Assembly (NCBI GenBank): GCA_903871775.1
Contig: CAIQIA010000007.1
Coordinates: forward strand, 124,001 to 188,000
Direction: 5' to 3'
Source: an uncultured cyanobacterium
Lineage (GTDB): Bacteria; Cyanobacteriota; Cyanobacteriia; PCC-6307; Cyanobiaceae
Length of the DNA: 64,000 nucleotides
Positions 1 through 8,232 of the stretch are shown one piece after another. The notes under the pieces are model-generated. The model saw nothing but the letters and a program-made list of their open reading frames with translations. It did not search any database and had not been told where the DNA came from. Position 1 is the stretch's first letter. Every line of letters begins with the position of its first letter. The translations under genes were made by a program, and so were the position numbers.

Positions 1-405
1 GCGCACCGACCCCCGGGCCCAGAGGATGCGGGTGCGGCTGTCGTACTCGACGGCATCGGCCTGGAGCCGCCCCCCGGCCACGGTCACCCTGACGTTGCCT
101 CGGGCCGTGAAGCGGCCGGTGGCCTGGTCAAATCCCTGTTCATCGCCCCGGAGGTCGATGTCCAGGGGTGGCAGGGGCGCGGTGTCAGCCGGGGCGGCAG
201 GGGTCTGGTCCGGTGCCGTGGCCGGGGCGGGTGGCATCCCAGGCTCGGCGGTCCCAGCAGAACCCTCGGGGAGGGCAGAACCGTCGGGGAGGAGGCCTGC
301 AGGGTTGGGGTCGGCAACAGGGATGCCGAGGTCATCGGATCGGCCCGGCAGAGCCCAGCCGACGAGGAGAACCGCCGGGATCAGGAGGCGTGAGCGGATC
401 CGCAA
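1..405 (-). CDS. LptD/OstA-like LPS transport protein, N-terminal part (runs off the left edge)
   Basis: Only the first 135 codons are in the window. The product begins with a basic, hydrophobic signal-like stretch (LRIRSRLLIPAVLLVGWALP), followed by a long Pro/Ala-rich linker to about residue 85. A beta-strand repeat follows (FTARGNVRVTVAGG, then LQADAVEYDSRTRILWARG), the pattern of the OstA/LptA jelly-roll found in LptA, LptC and the N-terminal domain of LptD. In cyanobacteria this domain with a Pro-rich linker commonly precedes the LptD outer-membrane barrel, so the missing part may be that barrel. This is inference. The start is taken as TTG because an in-frame TGA lies five codons upstream and no ATG or GTG occurs before the hydrophobic segment. 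It lies 46 bases downstream of psbI on the same strand. Confidence 0.6.
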   Translation of the reverse strand, partial: MRIRSRLLIPAVLLVGWALPGRSDDLGIPVADPNPAGLLPDGSALPEGSAGTAEPGMPPAPATAPDQTPAAPADTAPLPPLDIDLRGDEQGFDQATGRFTARGNVRVTVAGGRLQADAVEYDSRTRILWARGSVR

Positions 406-451
406 GCCCGGCGGGAATCAGGGGCGCAGATCCTCCCACGCCCGGGAACGG

Positions 452-571
452 TCAATCCTCAAGGTCCTTCCGGCTGGGCGTCCGGCTGGGATCGCTGGCC
501 AGGAAGCCGAACATGAAGATGCCGATGAAGAAGAAGACGACGGAGTAGACGGAAATCTTGAGGGCGAGCAT
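452..571 (-). CDS. psbI: Photosystem II reaction centre protein PsbI
   Basis: A 39-residue protein, easily missed because of its size. It begins [19 protein letters not shown] and ends [14 protein letters not shown], which is the classic PsbI pattern: one transmembrane helix, then the conserved FGFL.SDP.R.P.RKDLE tail. PsbI is a thylakoid subunit next to D1/CP43 that takes part in early assembly of the photosystem II reaction centre. The ATG start matches the family exactly. A possible -10 hexamer (TAGGAT on the minus strand, 624-629) lies about 50 bases upstream. The next gene on this strand is the LptD/OstA-like gene, with no functional link apparent. Confidence 0.95.
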   Translation of the reverse strand: MLALKISVYSVVFFFIGIFMFGFLASDPSRTPSRKDLED

Positions 572-651
572 GGTCCAGCCGGAGGGGGTCGGGTAGGGCG
601 CCGCACCCGTAGCGGCGCGATCATCCTATGGGTCACGTGCGGGGATGACGG

Positions 652-3564
652 ATGACCCAGGCGCTTCCCGGGTCGGTTGAGGGGTGGATTGAAACGTTTT
701 CCCCCCGGCTGGAGCTCGATCTACTGCCCCTGCTGCGCCGTCCCGACGGGCAGCCGGCCCTGGGGGATCCCTGGGGACGCCGGCACCGCCCCGACTGGCA
801 TGCCCGCGGCCTGGTGATCTGGCCCCGGGGCGGCGGCTGGCTGACCCTCACCCAGGCGCTGCTGCGTCCTGCGGCCTGGGGTGATGGCCGGGGCAGCCGG
901 GCGCGGCTGGTGCTGCGCTGGTGGGCCGAGGCCGCCGAGGTGCTGATCGACGGCCAGCCGGTGGTGATGGGCGACCTGTTCGATGCCGCCTGCCGCTGGG
1001 AGCTGCCGCCGGCCTTCTGGCAAGGCACGCCCCTGGCGCTGACCCTGCGGCTGCGCAGCCCCCGCCACGACGACGGCGCCCTGCTGCTGGCCCGGGTGGA
1101 ACGGGAACCGCTGGACCGGGCCGATCCCGAGGGGCTGCTGCGGCTGGGCCAGCTGCGGCTGCTGCGGCAGCGGCTGGAGGCCGACCCCACCGCCCCTGCC
1201 CCGGCACTGCCCACCGACGAAGCGACCCTCGCCAGGGTGCTGGCCCAGGAGCCGTCTGAGGGGCAGCTGCTGCTGGTGAGCCACGCCCACCTCGACCTGG
1301 CCTGGCTCTGGCCGGTGGCCGACACCTGGCAGGCGGCCGAACGCACCTTCCGGTCGGTGCTGGGCCTGATGGACCGCTGGCCGGCCCTGCGCTTCGGCCA
1401 CTCGACCCCGGCCCTCTACGACTGGCTGGCCCGCCACCGCCCCGCCCTGTTCGCCGCGATCGTGCAGCGGGCCGCCGAAGGCCGCTGGGAACCGCTCAAC
1501 GGCCCCTGGGTGGAGACCGACTGCGTGCTGGTGGGCGGCCCGTCGCTGCTGCGGCAGTTCGAAGAAGGCCAGGCCTGGAGCCGCCAGCACTTTCCGGGCT
1601 GGCGCCACGACCTGGCCTGGCTGCCCGACAGCTTCGGCTTCGGCGCCGGCCTGCCGGCCGTCTGTGCCGCCACCGGTGTGCGCTGGTTTCTCACCCACAA
1701 GCTCTTCTGGAACGCCGACAACCCGTTCCCCCATCGGCTGTTCCGCTGGCGCGCCCGCGGCGGCGCCGAGGTGCTGGCGCTGATGACCGCCCCGATCGGC
1801 ACCGATGGTGATCCCCTGGCCATGGCCCGTGAAGCCCGCGCCTGGACCGCCGCCACAGGTCTGGAGGAGGGCCTCTGGCTGCCCGGGGTGGGGGACCACG
1901 GCGGTGGCCCCAGCGAGGAGATGCTGGCGCAGCTGGCCCTCTGGAACGGCCAGCCCCTGGCGCCGCAGCACCGCTTCGGCAGCGTGCGCGAGCACCTCGA
2001 GGGCCTGGCGCCGCTGGCGGCCGGCCTGCCCGTGTGGCGCGATGAGCTCTACCTCGAACTGCACCGGGGCTGCGCCACCAGCCGCCCCGACCAGAAACGC
2101 CACAACCGCAGCCTCGAGCGGCTGCTGCGGGAGGCCGATGCCCTGGCGGCCCTGGCCGGCGAGGACGGCGACGGGGGCCGCGAGGCCTGGCGGGGGCTGC
2201 TGTTTCAGCAGTTCCACGACATCCTGCCGGGCACCTCGGTGCCTGAGGTGTTCGAGCAGGCCGAACCGGTGTGGCGCCGCTGCCGCCGCCAGAGCCGCCA
2301 GCGCCGGGATGCACTGCTGCGCCGGCACTGGGCGCCGGCGCCGGCAACCGAAGAGAAGCGTGGTGCCTCCCCGGGGCACTGGTGGCTGGGCCAGCTGCTG
2401 CCGGCGGCGGCGGGGCCACGGGTGGTGCGATTGCCCCTCCCGCCCCAGGACGGCCACTGGCGGGGGCCGGCGGGCCCCCTGCCGGGGCAGCCGGCGCGGG
2501 ACGGGGGGCAGTGGGTGCAACTGGCCTTCGGGGCCGGCATCGAGCTGCAACGCCTGGCGGCCGGCCCCGGACCGGGCGACGGCCCCGTGCAGGGGGCGGT
2601 GACCCTGCAGAGGCCGGCCGACGGCCGCTGGTGGCTGGGCAACGACCGGCTGGTGGCCGGGCTGGGGCCCGAGGGGGTGCACAGCCTGAGGGCCTGCGAC
2701 GGCGACGAGCTGCTGGCCGGGCCGTTGCAGTGGCGCCGCTGGGCCGACCGCGGTGCCTTCTGGGATGCCTGGGACCTGGCGGCCGACCACCGCGCGCACC
2801 CCCTGCCCTTCGCCTGGAGCGAGGGTCCGACCGTGCTGGAGGAGGGCCCCCTGGCGACCCGCCTGCGCTGGCGGGGGCTCTGCGGCGGCAGCCACCTGTC
2901 GCTGGTGGTGACCCTGCGGGCGGCCAGCCCTGTGCTGGAGCTGGATCTCGAGGCCGACTGGCACCAGACCCACGAACTGCTGCGGGCCGAACTGCCCCTC
3001 GCGCAGCGGGGGGGCTTCTGGGCAGCCGACACGGCGGCGGGGGTGGTGGAGCGGCCGCGGCAGCCCCTCACCCCCCGCGAACGCAGCCGCTGGGAGGCGG
3101 CGGCGGTGGCGTGGCTGTGGGGCGGCGGCCTGGCGGTGCTGCTCGACGGGCCCCAGGGGGTCGATGGCCGTCCGGAGGGCCTGGGGGTGTCGCTGCTGCG
3201 GGGGCCCACCTGGCCCGATCCCGGCGCCGACGCCGGCCGCCACCGGCAGCGGCTGGGGCTGATGCCCGCAGAAGCCGGCTGGTGGCGGGCTCGGGTGGCG
3301 GCCCAGGCCGACCGCTTCCGCCAGCCCCTCTGGAGCCGGCCGGCGGCCTCTGGTCCCCCGGACCGGCAGGTGCTGCTCGACTGGCCGAACCCCGACCTGC
3401 AGCTGCTGAGGCTCTCGGCCCTGCCGGAGCCCGGACGGCTGGAGCTGGTGGGTCAGCAGCTGGCTCCCTGCCGGGGCCGCTGGCCCCAGGCCGTGGGCCC
3501 GTGGGAGGTGGGTCGCTGGACCCTGCCGGCAATCAGTCCTCGTGATCGTCGAACGGATCGCTGA
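652..3564 (+). CDS. Alpha-mannosidase, glycoside hydrolase family 38
   Basis: A 970-residue protein of the GH38 retaining alpha-mannosidase family, which removes alpha-linked mannose from glycans. The zinc-binding motif HAHLDLAWLWP (His211, His213, Asp215) and the nucleophile motif LPDSFGFGAG (Asp326) are both present. A middle helical region follows (FHDILPGTSVPEVFEQ) and then a beta-rich C-terminal half, as expected for the family. There is no signal peptide, so it is probably cytosolic, like the bacterial enzymes that recycle storage or surface glycans. It is a single gene between psbI and psbN, and its last 32 bases overlap the end of the opposite-strand psbN. Composition matches the GC-rich neighbours. 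Substrate specificity cannot be read from the sequence. Confidence 0.92.
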   Translation: MTQALPGSVEGWIETFSPRLELDLLPLLRRPDGQPALGDPWGRRHRPDWHARGLVIWPRGGGWLTLTQALLRPAAWGDGRGSRARLVLRWWAEAAEVLIDGQPVVMGDLFDAACRWELPPAFWQGTPLALTLRLRSPRHDDGALLLARVEREPLDRADPEGLLRLGQLRLLRQRLEADPTAPAPALPTDEATLARVLAQEPSEGQLLLVSHAHLDLAWLWPVADTWQAAERTFRSVLGLMDRWPALRFGHSTPALYDWLARHRPALFAAIVQRAAEGRWEPLNGPWVETDCVLVGGPSLLRQFEEGQAWSRQHFPGWRHDLAWLPDSFGFGAGLPAVCAATGVRWFLTHKLFWNADNPFPHRLFRWRARGGAEVLALMTAPIGTDGDPLAMAREARAWTAATGLEEGLWLPGVGDHGGGPSEEMLAQLALWNGQPLAPQHRFGSVREHLEGLAPLAAGLPVWRDELYLELHRGCATSRPDQKRHNRSLERLLREADALAALAGEDGDGGREAWRGLLFQQFHDILPGTSVPEVFEQAEPVWRRCRRQSRQRRDALLRRHWAPAPATEEKRGASPGHWWLGQLLPAAAGPRVVRLPLPPQDGHWRGPAGPLPGQPARDGGQWVQLAFGAGIELQRLAAGPGPGDGPVQGAVTLQRPADGRWWLGNDRLVAGLGPEGVHSLRACDGDELLAGPLQWRRWADRGAFWDAWDLAADHRAHPLPFAWSEGPTVLEEGPLATRLRWRGLCGGSHLSLVVTLRAASPVLELDLEADWHQTHELLRAELPLAQRGGFWAADTAAGVVERPRQPLTPRERSRWEAAAVAWLWGGGLAVLLDGPQGVDGRPEGLGVSLLRGPTWPDPGADAGRHRQRLGLMPAEAGWWRARVAAQADRFRQPLWSRPAASGPPDRQVLLDWPNPDLQLLRLSALPEPGRLELVGQQLAPCRGRWPQAVGPWEVGRWTLPAISPRDRRTDR

Positions 3565-3673
3565 GGCGGCGGGAGGGGGGGCCGAAGGCCGTGTAGATGC
3601 CGAAGCCGGTGAGCCCCAGCAGGGCGACAAGCATGGTGATGGCCACGGTCAGGGCCGGAGAGCTGGTTTCCAT
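3533..3673 (-). CDS. psbN: PsbN, photosystem II assembly protein
   Basis: A 46-residue protein beginning [10 protein letters not shown], with one transmembrane helix and the diagnostic ending [20 protein letters not shown] followed by DDHED. PsbN is not a structural photosystem subunit but is needed for assembly and repair of the photosystem II reaction centre. It diverges from psbH across an 89-base spacer, the usual cyanobacterial and chloroplast arrangement. Its 3' end runs 32 bases into the convergent mannosidase gene, so the two messages are complementary at their ends. Confidence 0.95.
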   Translation of the reverse strand: METSSPALTVAITMLVALLGLTGFGIYTAFGPPSRRLSDPFDDHED

Positions 3674-3762
3674 CAAGAGTCCCTACAGGGGCCGGCGGCC
3701 GGACGGGCCAGGGCCGTTACAGTATCGACCCATCCGCTCTGCCAGCGAGGCCCCCACACGCC

Positions 3763-3963
3763 ATGGCGCAACGCACCCGCCTGGGAGATCTCCTCCGCCC
3801 CCTCAACTCCGAGTACGGGAAGGTGGTTCCCGGCTGGGGCACCACCCCCGTGATGGGGGTGTTCATGGCGCTGTTCCTGGTCTTCCTTCTGGTGATCCTG
3901 CAGCTCTACAACCGGTCGCTGCTGCTTGATGGCATCACCGTGGGCTGGAACGGCCTGGGCTGA
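3763..3963 (+). CDS. psbH: Photosystem II phosphoprotein-type subunit PsbH
   Basis: A 66-residue protein with the PsbH hallmarks: a basic N-terminus, [19 protein letters not shown], one transmembrane helix ([20 protein letters not shown]), and the lumenal end [15 protein letters not shown]. It is a thylakoid subunit near CP47 that stabilises the photosystem II dimer and bicarbonate binding. A TACAGT or CAGTAT hexamer at 3718-3725 is a plausible -10 box. It is followed after three bases by tatA, so psbH, tatA, pth and the DUF3146 gene probably form one transcript. Confidence 0.97.
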   Translation: MAQRTRLGDLLRPLNSEYGKVVPGWGTTPVMGVFMALFLVFLLVILQLYNRSLLLDGITVGWNGLG

Positions 3964-3966
3964 TCG

Positions 3967-4227
3967 ATGAACGTCTTCGGGGTCGGTCTGCCCGAGATGG
4001 CGGTGATCGCCGTCATTGCCCTGGTGGTGTTCGGCCCCCGCAAGCTGCCCGAACTGGGTCGCACGCTGGGGCGCACCCTGCGCAGTTTCCAGTCGGCCTC
4101 CCAGGAGTTCGAGCAGGAGTTCCGCAAGGCCATCGACACCCCCCCCGAGGCCGTGGCCGGCGGCGACACTCCGCCGTCCCTGCCCGCCAGCCATGACACA
4201 CCTGATGCTCCTGGTGGGGCTGGGTAA
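3967..4227 (+). CDS. tatA: Sec-independent translocase subunit TatA/E
   Basis: An 86-residue protein with an N-terminal transmembrane helix (PEMAVIAVIALVVF), the TatA hinge FGPRKLPELGR, an amphipathic helix, and a short acidic/Pro-rich tail. TatA oligomers form the conduit of the twin-arginine pathway that exports folded proteins to the periplasm or thylakoid lumen. It starts three bases after psbH and overlaps the start of pth by 35 bases. TatA versus TatB cannot be separated rigorously, but the short length and FGP hinge favour TatA. Confidence 0.9.
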   Translation: MNVFGVGLPEMAVIAVIALVVFGPRKLPELGRTLGRTLRSFQSASQEFEQEFRKAIDTPPEAVAGGDTPPSLPASHDTPDAPGGAG

Positions 4228-4795
4228 CCCCGGCGATCGCTACGCGGGCACCCGTCATAACGTCGGTTTTCTGGTGCTGGACCGCCTGGCCGCCCGCGCC
4301 GGCACCAACTTTCGACCCCAGCCCCGGCTGCAGGGGGACCTGGCCGATGTGGGCAGCGGCGATAAGCGCCTGCGACTGCTCAAGCCCACCACCTTCATGA
4401 ACAACAGCGGCCAGTCGGTCCGTGCCAGCCTCGACTGGTTCGGCTGGGGACCGGATCAGCTGCTGGTGATCGTCGACGACATGGACCTGCCCCTGGGGAG
4501 GCTGCGGCTGCGGGCCTCGGGCAGTGCCGGCGGCCACAACGGCCTGCGCAGCATCATTCAGCACCTTGGCAGCGATGCCTTCGCCCGTCTGCGGATCGGC
4601 ATCGGCGCCCCGGGGGCGTCGCCCGTCGAACGGCGCGAACGCACGGTGGGCCATGTGCTGGGCCGGTTTGCCGAAGCCGAGCGGCCGCTGCTGGATCAGG
4701 TGCTGCAGGAGGTGGTCGACGGCATCGATCGCATCCAGCGGCTGGGGCTGGAGCGGGCGGGCAACCACATCAATGCCTTCCGGCCGGAGGGCTGA
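4193..4795 (+). CDS. pth: Peptidyl-tRNA hydrolase
   Basis: A 200-residue protein that frees tRNA from peptidyl-tRNA released by stalled ribosomes. The signature motifs are all present: VGLGNPGDRYAGTRHNVGF near the start (including the catalytic His), KPTTFMNNSGQSV, VIVDDMDLPLG with the catalytic Asp, and SAGGHNGLRSI. Length matches the family (about 190-200). The start is taken at ATG 4193, inside the end of tatA; a second in-frame ATG at 4205 would remove only four residues. A HIP1 octamer (4233-4240) lies within the gene. Confidence 0.95.
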   Translation: MTHLMLLVGLGNPGDRYAGTRHNVGFLVLDRLAARAGTNFRPQPRLQGDLADVGSGDKRLRLLKPTTFMNNSGQSVRASLDWFGWGPDQLLVIVDDMDLPLGRLRLRASGSAGGHNGLRSIIQHLGSDAFARLRIGIGAPGASPVERRERTVGHVLGRFAEAERPLLDQVLQEVVDGIDRIQRLGLERAGNHINAFRPEG

Positions 4796-4797
4796 CC

Positions 4798-5058
4798 ATG
4801 GCCAGGGGCCTGCCATCCACCACGGCCCAGCTGCGGGTGCTGCAGCAGAGCTTCGAGCAGAAACTGCTGCAGGGCGAGGTGGCTGCCGGCGGTTTTCGCT
4901 GGACCTTCCGCTGGCATTTCGACCGGGGCGAACTGGTGGTCGAGCCGAGCCTGGGCCGGGCCCTGATCCAGGACGCCCTGCTGCGCTTTCTGGTGCGCAG
5001 CGACCACCAGCTCGAACCCGGCGGCGATTACCTGTTCACGGTGCGGGCCTCCTTCTGA
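4798..5058 (+). CDS. DUF3146 family protein
   Basis: An 86-residue protein of a small cyanobacterial family of unknown function. It shows the family pattern GEVAAGGFRWTFRWHF, then LVVEPSLGRALIQDALLRFL and a C-terminal LEPGGDYLFTVRA. There is no signal peptide or membrane segment, so it is probably soluble and cytosolic. It starts two bases after the pth stop codon and is probably cotranscribed with tatA-pth. Its last 31 bases overlap the end of the convergent YqgF-like gene. Confidence 0.85.
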   Translation: MARGLPSTTAQLRVLQQSFEQKLLQGEVAAGGFRWTFRWHFDRGELVVEPSLGRALIQDALLRFLVRSDHQLEPGGDYLFTVRASF

Positions 5059-5480
5059 AGACCCACGCTGGCCAGGGTCGTGCCCAGGTGGGCTTCGAGC
5101 AGCACCAGGGCCGCCAGGTCATCGAGGGGGCCCGGGGGCTGACGCAGGCCCGCCGGCAGCAGCCGCTGCCAGCCCCGGGGCGGCCACAGCTGCCAGTAGC
5201 GCCCGCGGGCCAGCAGGGTGGTGCCATGTTCAGGACGGGGCCAGACCGCCACCTCCGGCAGGTGCCGCTGCAGCCGTTCAGGCCAACCGGCACTGCCGGT
5301 GCCACAGCCCACCACCACCCCCTGCAGGGGGCTCAGGGCATGCCAGGCCTGCAGTTGCTCCAACACCGCCGCCGGGCTGCCGATCCAGAGGGCCTGGAGC
5401 GTTGTGCCGTCAGGACTGAAGGCCAGGCCGCACTTGGCCCGACCGGGATCCAGGGCCGCCAGCGCCTGCCCCCCGCTCAT
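5028..5480 (-). CDS. YqgF/RuvX-like RNase H-fold nuclease paralogue
   Basis: A 150-residue protein. Its N-terminus LAALDPGRAKCGLAF matches the first strand and catalytic-Asp motif (DPG..KCG) of the YqgF/RuvX resolvase-like family, and VVVGCGTGS follows the fold. A second acidic site, DDLAALVLLEAH, lies near the C-terminus. The family includes YqgF, which matures 16S rRNA; this divergent cyanobacterial paralogue may not have that role. It begins inside the DUF3084 gene (ATGA overlap), so ntcA, DUF3084 and this gene are probably one operon. Its 3' end overlaps the DUF3146 gene. Confidence 0.7.
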   Translation of the reverse strand: MSGGQALAALDPGRAKCGLAFSPDGTTLQALWIGSPAAVLEQLQAWHALSPLQGVVVGCGTGSAGWPERLQRHLPEVAVWPRPEHGTTLLARGRYWQLWPPRGWQRLLPAGLRQPPGPLDDLAALVLLEAHLGTTLASVGLQKEARTVNR

Positions 5481-6757
5481 GGGTCAAGGGCGCCGGCCGC
5501 CGCGACCACGCGCACCTCGACCCGCACCGGATCGGAGGTGTCGCTGTCACGCACCGCCACGGTCTGGATCTGCACCGGCCGCCGGCGAGGTTGGTCGCTG
5601 AGCTGGCGGCCGATGTCGTTGAACGGTTCGACGGCGAACTGGATGGTGGGGGCCAGCACCCCCTCCCGCAGGGCGGCGGTGCGGGTGGCCGCCAGCAGCA
5701 GGTTGAGCCGGGCCCGCACCTGGTCGGGGGACCGTTCGCTGGGATCAAGAATGACGCTGGCCAGCACCTGACCGCTCTCGATCACCCGCTGGCTGGGGCG
5801 CACATCGGCGAAGGCCAGCACCTGTTTCTCGCCCCGCAGCACATTGCCGGCCGAGAGGATGCTCACGACCCAGGTGCCGCCACCGGCGATGGCCCGTTCG
5901 ATCTTGCGCACCTCACTGCGGGGGATGAGCAGCAGCTGCCGGTCGACCTGCTGGCCGGGCAGCACCTGCTCGAAGGCCCGCCCGTTGGCCTGACGGAGCA
6001 CGTCCTCGACGGCCTGTTTCGCCAGTGACGAGCGGGGGATCGAGATCTTGGCCATGGTGAGCGGCTGGCCGCTGCTGAGCACCACATCGCCACTGCGGAG
6101 GGCCAGCACCTTGCCTTCGAGGTCCCGCAGCTCGGCCTGGCCACGGCGGGTGCGGGCCTGCAGCTGACGCAGGTCGTCATCACGCCGCTGCACCTCGCGG
6201 CCGAGGCGGTCCCGTTCCTGCTCGAGCTGCTGTCGGCGCCGCTGCAGCGGCGTCAGCTCGGCGCGCAGCTGCTGGGCCCGGCTCTGCACCTGCTGCAGCT
6301 GGTCGCGGGCCGCCCGGCGACCGTCTTCGGCGAGGCGACGGTCACGGTCGGCCCGGCTCCGGGCCTCTTCGGCCTTCTGGCGGTCGTGGCGGGCCTGTTG
6401 CAGCGACCGGGCGCTGCGGCTCAACTCGCCGCGGCTGCGGTCGAGATCGACCTGGCTGCGGCTGAGCTGGGCAATGCTGGCCTGCAGGGCCTGGCGGGAA
6501 CTGCGCAACCGCCCCTCGAGCTGATCGAGCTGAAACAGGCCGGTGCGCAGCCGCTCGCTCACACCGACCATCAACCCCAGGGTGAGGGCACTGATGAGGC
6601 TGCCGGTGAGCACCGTGATCAACACGGCGGTCCGGCGCGGACGCAGACCGAAGAGGGTAAGCCGGGCCTTGCCGATGCGGCTGCCGAGGCGGTCACCCAG
6701 GGTCGACAGCACCCCACCGAGAAGCAGCACCGCCAGGATCAGCAGCCAGCCGGTCAC
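5477..6757 (-). CDS. DUF3084 coiled-coil membrane protein
   Basis: A 426-residue protein with two N-terminal transmembrane helices (about residues 3-22 and 44-65), a highly charged coiled coil to about residue 215, and a C-terminal globular domain (about 220-420). The order matches the cyanobacterial DUF3084 family. The coiled coil is rich in Arg, Gln and Glu and contains a dense run of heptads (QALQASIAQLSRSQVDLDRS). Function is unknown; a scaffold attached to the plasma or thylakoid membrane is a reasonable guess. It lies 36 bases downstream of ntcA and overlaps the YqgF-like gene by four bases. Confidence 0.85.
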   Translation of the reverse strand: MTGWLLILAVLLLGGVLSTLGDRLGSRIGKARLTLFGLRPRRTAVLITVLTGSLISALTLGLMVGVSERLRTGLFQLDQLEGRLRSSRQALQASIAQLSRSQVDLDRSRGELSRSARSLQQARHDRQKAEEARSRADRDRRLAEDGRRAARDQLQQVQSRAQQLRAELTPLQRRRQQLEQERDRLGREVQRRDDDLRQLQARTRRGQAELRDLEGKVLALRSGDVVLSSGQPLTMAKISIPRSSLAKQAVEDVLRQANGRAFEQVLPGQQVDRQLLLIPRSEVRKIERAIAGGGTWVVSILSAGNVLRGEKQVLAFADVRPSQRVIESGQVLASVILDPSERSPDQVRARLNLLLAATRTAALREGVLAPTIQFAVEPFNDIGRQLSDQPRRRPVQIQTVAVRDSDTSDPVRVEVRVVAAAGALDP

Positions 6758-6793
6758 AGGGGTGCGCAGGGAAGGCCCACCAGTATGCCGACC

Positions 6794-7462
6794 TCAGCTG
6801 AAACGCTTGGCAAGGGCCAGCGGATCGAAGACGGTGATGCGCTTGCGGTCGATCTCGAGCAGCCCAGCGGTGCGCAGATCCCCCAGCAGGCGGGTGATGG
6901 TGACCCGGGTGGAGCCGATGGCCTCGGCGATGGCCTGGTGGGAGAGCTTGAGGTCGATGGTGATGCCCTGGTCCCCCGGCAGGCCGAAATCCCGGCAGAG
7001 CACCAGCAGAAAGCTCACCAGCCGCGACGACATGTCGCGATGGGTGAGCGTCTCGATCATCGTCTCGGTCTGCAGGATCCGGGACGACAGCCCCTGCAGC
7101 AGCAGCAGGGCGACGCCGGCGTCATCTTCGATGGCCTTGCGCACGGAGGTGGCCGGAGCGCTGAGCAGCTCCACCCGGGTGAAGGCAATGGCGTGATAGA
7201 AGCGATCAGATCGCTGGCCGGTGAGCAGCGAGAGCACACCGAAGATGCTGTTCTCGCGCAACAGCGCAACGGTGATCTCCTCGCCGGATTCGTAGACCCG
7301 TGAGAGCCGCACGGCGCCACGACGCAGCAGAAAAATGCGTTCGGCGGGGTCTCCGGGGAAAAAGATCGTCTTGCCCCGTTCGATGGCCTCGGCAGAGCTG
7401 CCGCTGAGACCGCGGATCACCTCCTGCAGGCGAACCATCGAACCGGAGGTGGTGACCGTCAC
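6794..7462 (-). CDS. ntcA: Global nitrogen regulator NtcA
   Basis: A 222-residue Crp/Fnr-family transcription factor that senses 2-oxoglutarate and activates nitrogen-assimilation genes. The cyclic-nucleotide-like effector domain covers about residues 20-135 ([20 protein letters not shown]). It is followed by a dimerisation helix and a winged helix-turn-helix, [18 protein letters not shown], near residues 172-192. This recognition helix is the NtcA signature. The longest reading begins at GTG 7462; ATG 7438 is an equally possible start that removes eight residues. An NtcA-type promoter lies just upstream, suggesting autoregulation. DUF3084 and the YqgF-like gene follow on the same strand. Confidence 0.96.
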   Translation of the reverse strand: MTVTTSGSMVRLQEVIRGLSGSSAEAIERGKTIFFPGDPAERIFLLRRGAVRLSRVYESGEEITVALLRENSIFGVLSLLTGQRSDRFYHAIAFTRVELLSAPATSVRKAIEDDAGVALLLLQGLSSRILQTETMIETLTHRDMSSRLVSFLLVLCRDFGLPGDQGITIDLKLSHQAIAEAIGSTRVTITRLLGDLRTAGLLEIDRKRITVFDPLALAKRFS

Positions 7463-7492
7463 AGCGTTGCGTCTCAGGCTGCCTCAGCCGGG

Positions 7493-7534
7493 ACCATAAG
7501 GAGCCACCCTGCGGCCCCATGTAGCGGTTGTGAC
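7493..7534 (-). promoter_or_regulatory. NtcA-activated-type promoter of ntcA
   Basis: On the minus strand the order is GTC-N8-TAC (7534 to 7521), exactly 22 bases, then TATGGT (7498 to 7493). Canonical NtcA-activated promoters have GTA-N8-TAC centred near -41.5 and a TAN3T -10 box about 22 bases downstream. The half-site TAC, the N8 spacing, the 22-base gap and the -10 box all fit; one base of the other half-site differs (GTC for GTA). Predicted transcription would begin near 7486, some 24 bases before the GTG start. Binding is inferred, not shown. Confidence 0.6.
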
Positions 7535-7664
7535 GGTCGCGGCAGGAATGGTGTCATGCGCGACGGCACGGCGGCAGCAGTACGGTTGTTCACACTACGG
7601 GTGGTGGTGGCGGCTTGCCGCAGGCCCCACGGCCGCTACATTCAGCTTCCACCCGGCCGCATCC

Positions 7665-8228
7665 ATGAGCAGCACCCTGGCGGATCCATCGCGGCAGCCG
7701 GCGGCGGCCCCACGGCCCCAGCGGCTGCGGCTCAGCGAACCCGAGGGTCTGCTGCAGGTGCACACCGCCGGCTTCAGGGGCAGCTGCCCGAGCATCTTCG
7801 GTCTCGCCCTGCGCAGTGCCGGCCTGGGCAGCCAGGTGCTGATCAGCCAGTTTCTGCGCGGCGGCGTGCAGCAGGGTCCCGACCGGCCGGTGCGGATGTG
7901 CGGACGGCTCACCTGGCTGCGGCCCGACCTCGACGGTTGCCTGCAGGGGCCCGGCAGCGCCGCCGAGCGCAGCGCCGTGCACGACCTGTGGCGCCACACC
8001 CGCCACTGGTTGCTCGAAGGGGATGCCGATCTGGTGGTGCTCGACGAGCTGGGCCTGGCGGTCAGCTACGGGCTCGTGGATGAAGATGAGGTGGTGCGCA
8101 GCCTGATCGACCGCCCCGGTCGCATGGAGGTGATCCTCACCGGCCCGTTGATCCCCGAGCGGCTGGTGGCCATGGCCGACCAGGTGACCGAACTGCGGCG
8201 CGACACCACCTCCCTGCGACCCGTCTGA
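7665..8228 (+). CDS. BtuR/CobA-like P-loop protein with an altered nucleotide loop
   Basis: A 187-residue protein resembling the corrinoid adenosyltransferase BtuR/CobO family: LLQVHTAGFRGSCPSIFGLA, then AGLGSQVLISQFLRGG, a Walker B-like DLVVLDELGLAVSYGLV, and VILTGPLIPERLV. The canonical family P-loop (GxGKGKTT) is replaced here by AGFRGSCPS, which lacks the Lys. It may therefore not be an active ATP:cobalamin adenosyltransferase. The start is ATG 7665; a TACATT hexamer (7637-7642) is a possible -10 box. It lies four bases before dcd and is divergent from ntcA. Confidence 0.65.
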   Translation: MSSTLADPSRQPAAAPRPQRLRLSEPEGLLQVHTAGFRGSCPSIFGLALRSAGLGSQVLISQFLRGGVQQGPDRPVRMCGRLTWLRPDLDGCLQGPGSAAERSAVHDLWRHTRHWLLEGDADLVVLDELGLAVSYGLVDEDEVVRSLIDRPGRMEVILTGPLIPERLVAMADQVTELRRDTTSLRPV

Positions 8229-8232
8229 GGCG

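Noticed and set aside
721-3630. A 969-codon open frame on the minus strand across the mannosidase gene
   Set aside because: It is a shadow of the forward gene: very high GC at third positions removes stop codons from the opposite strand. The translation is Gln/Pro/Gly/Ala/Arg-rich low complexity, and the forward frame has catalytic motifs.
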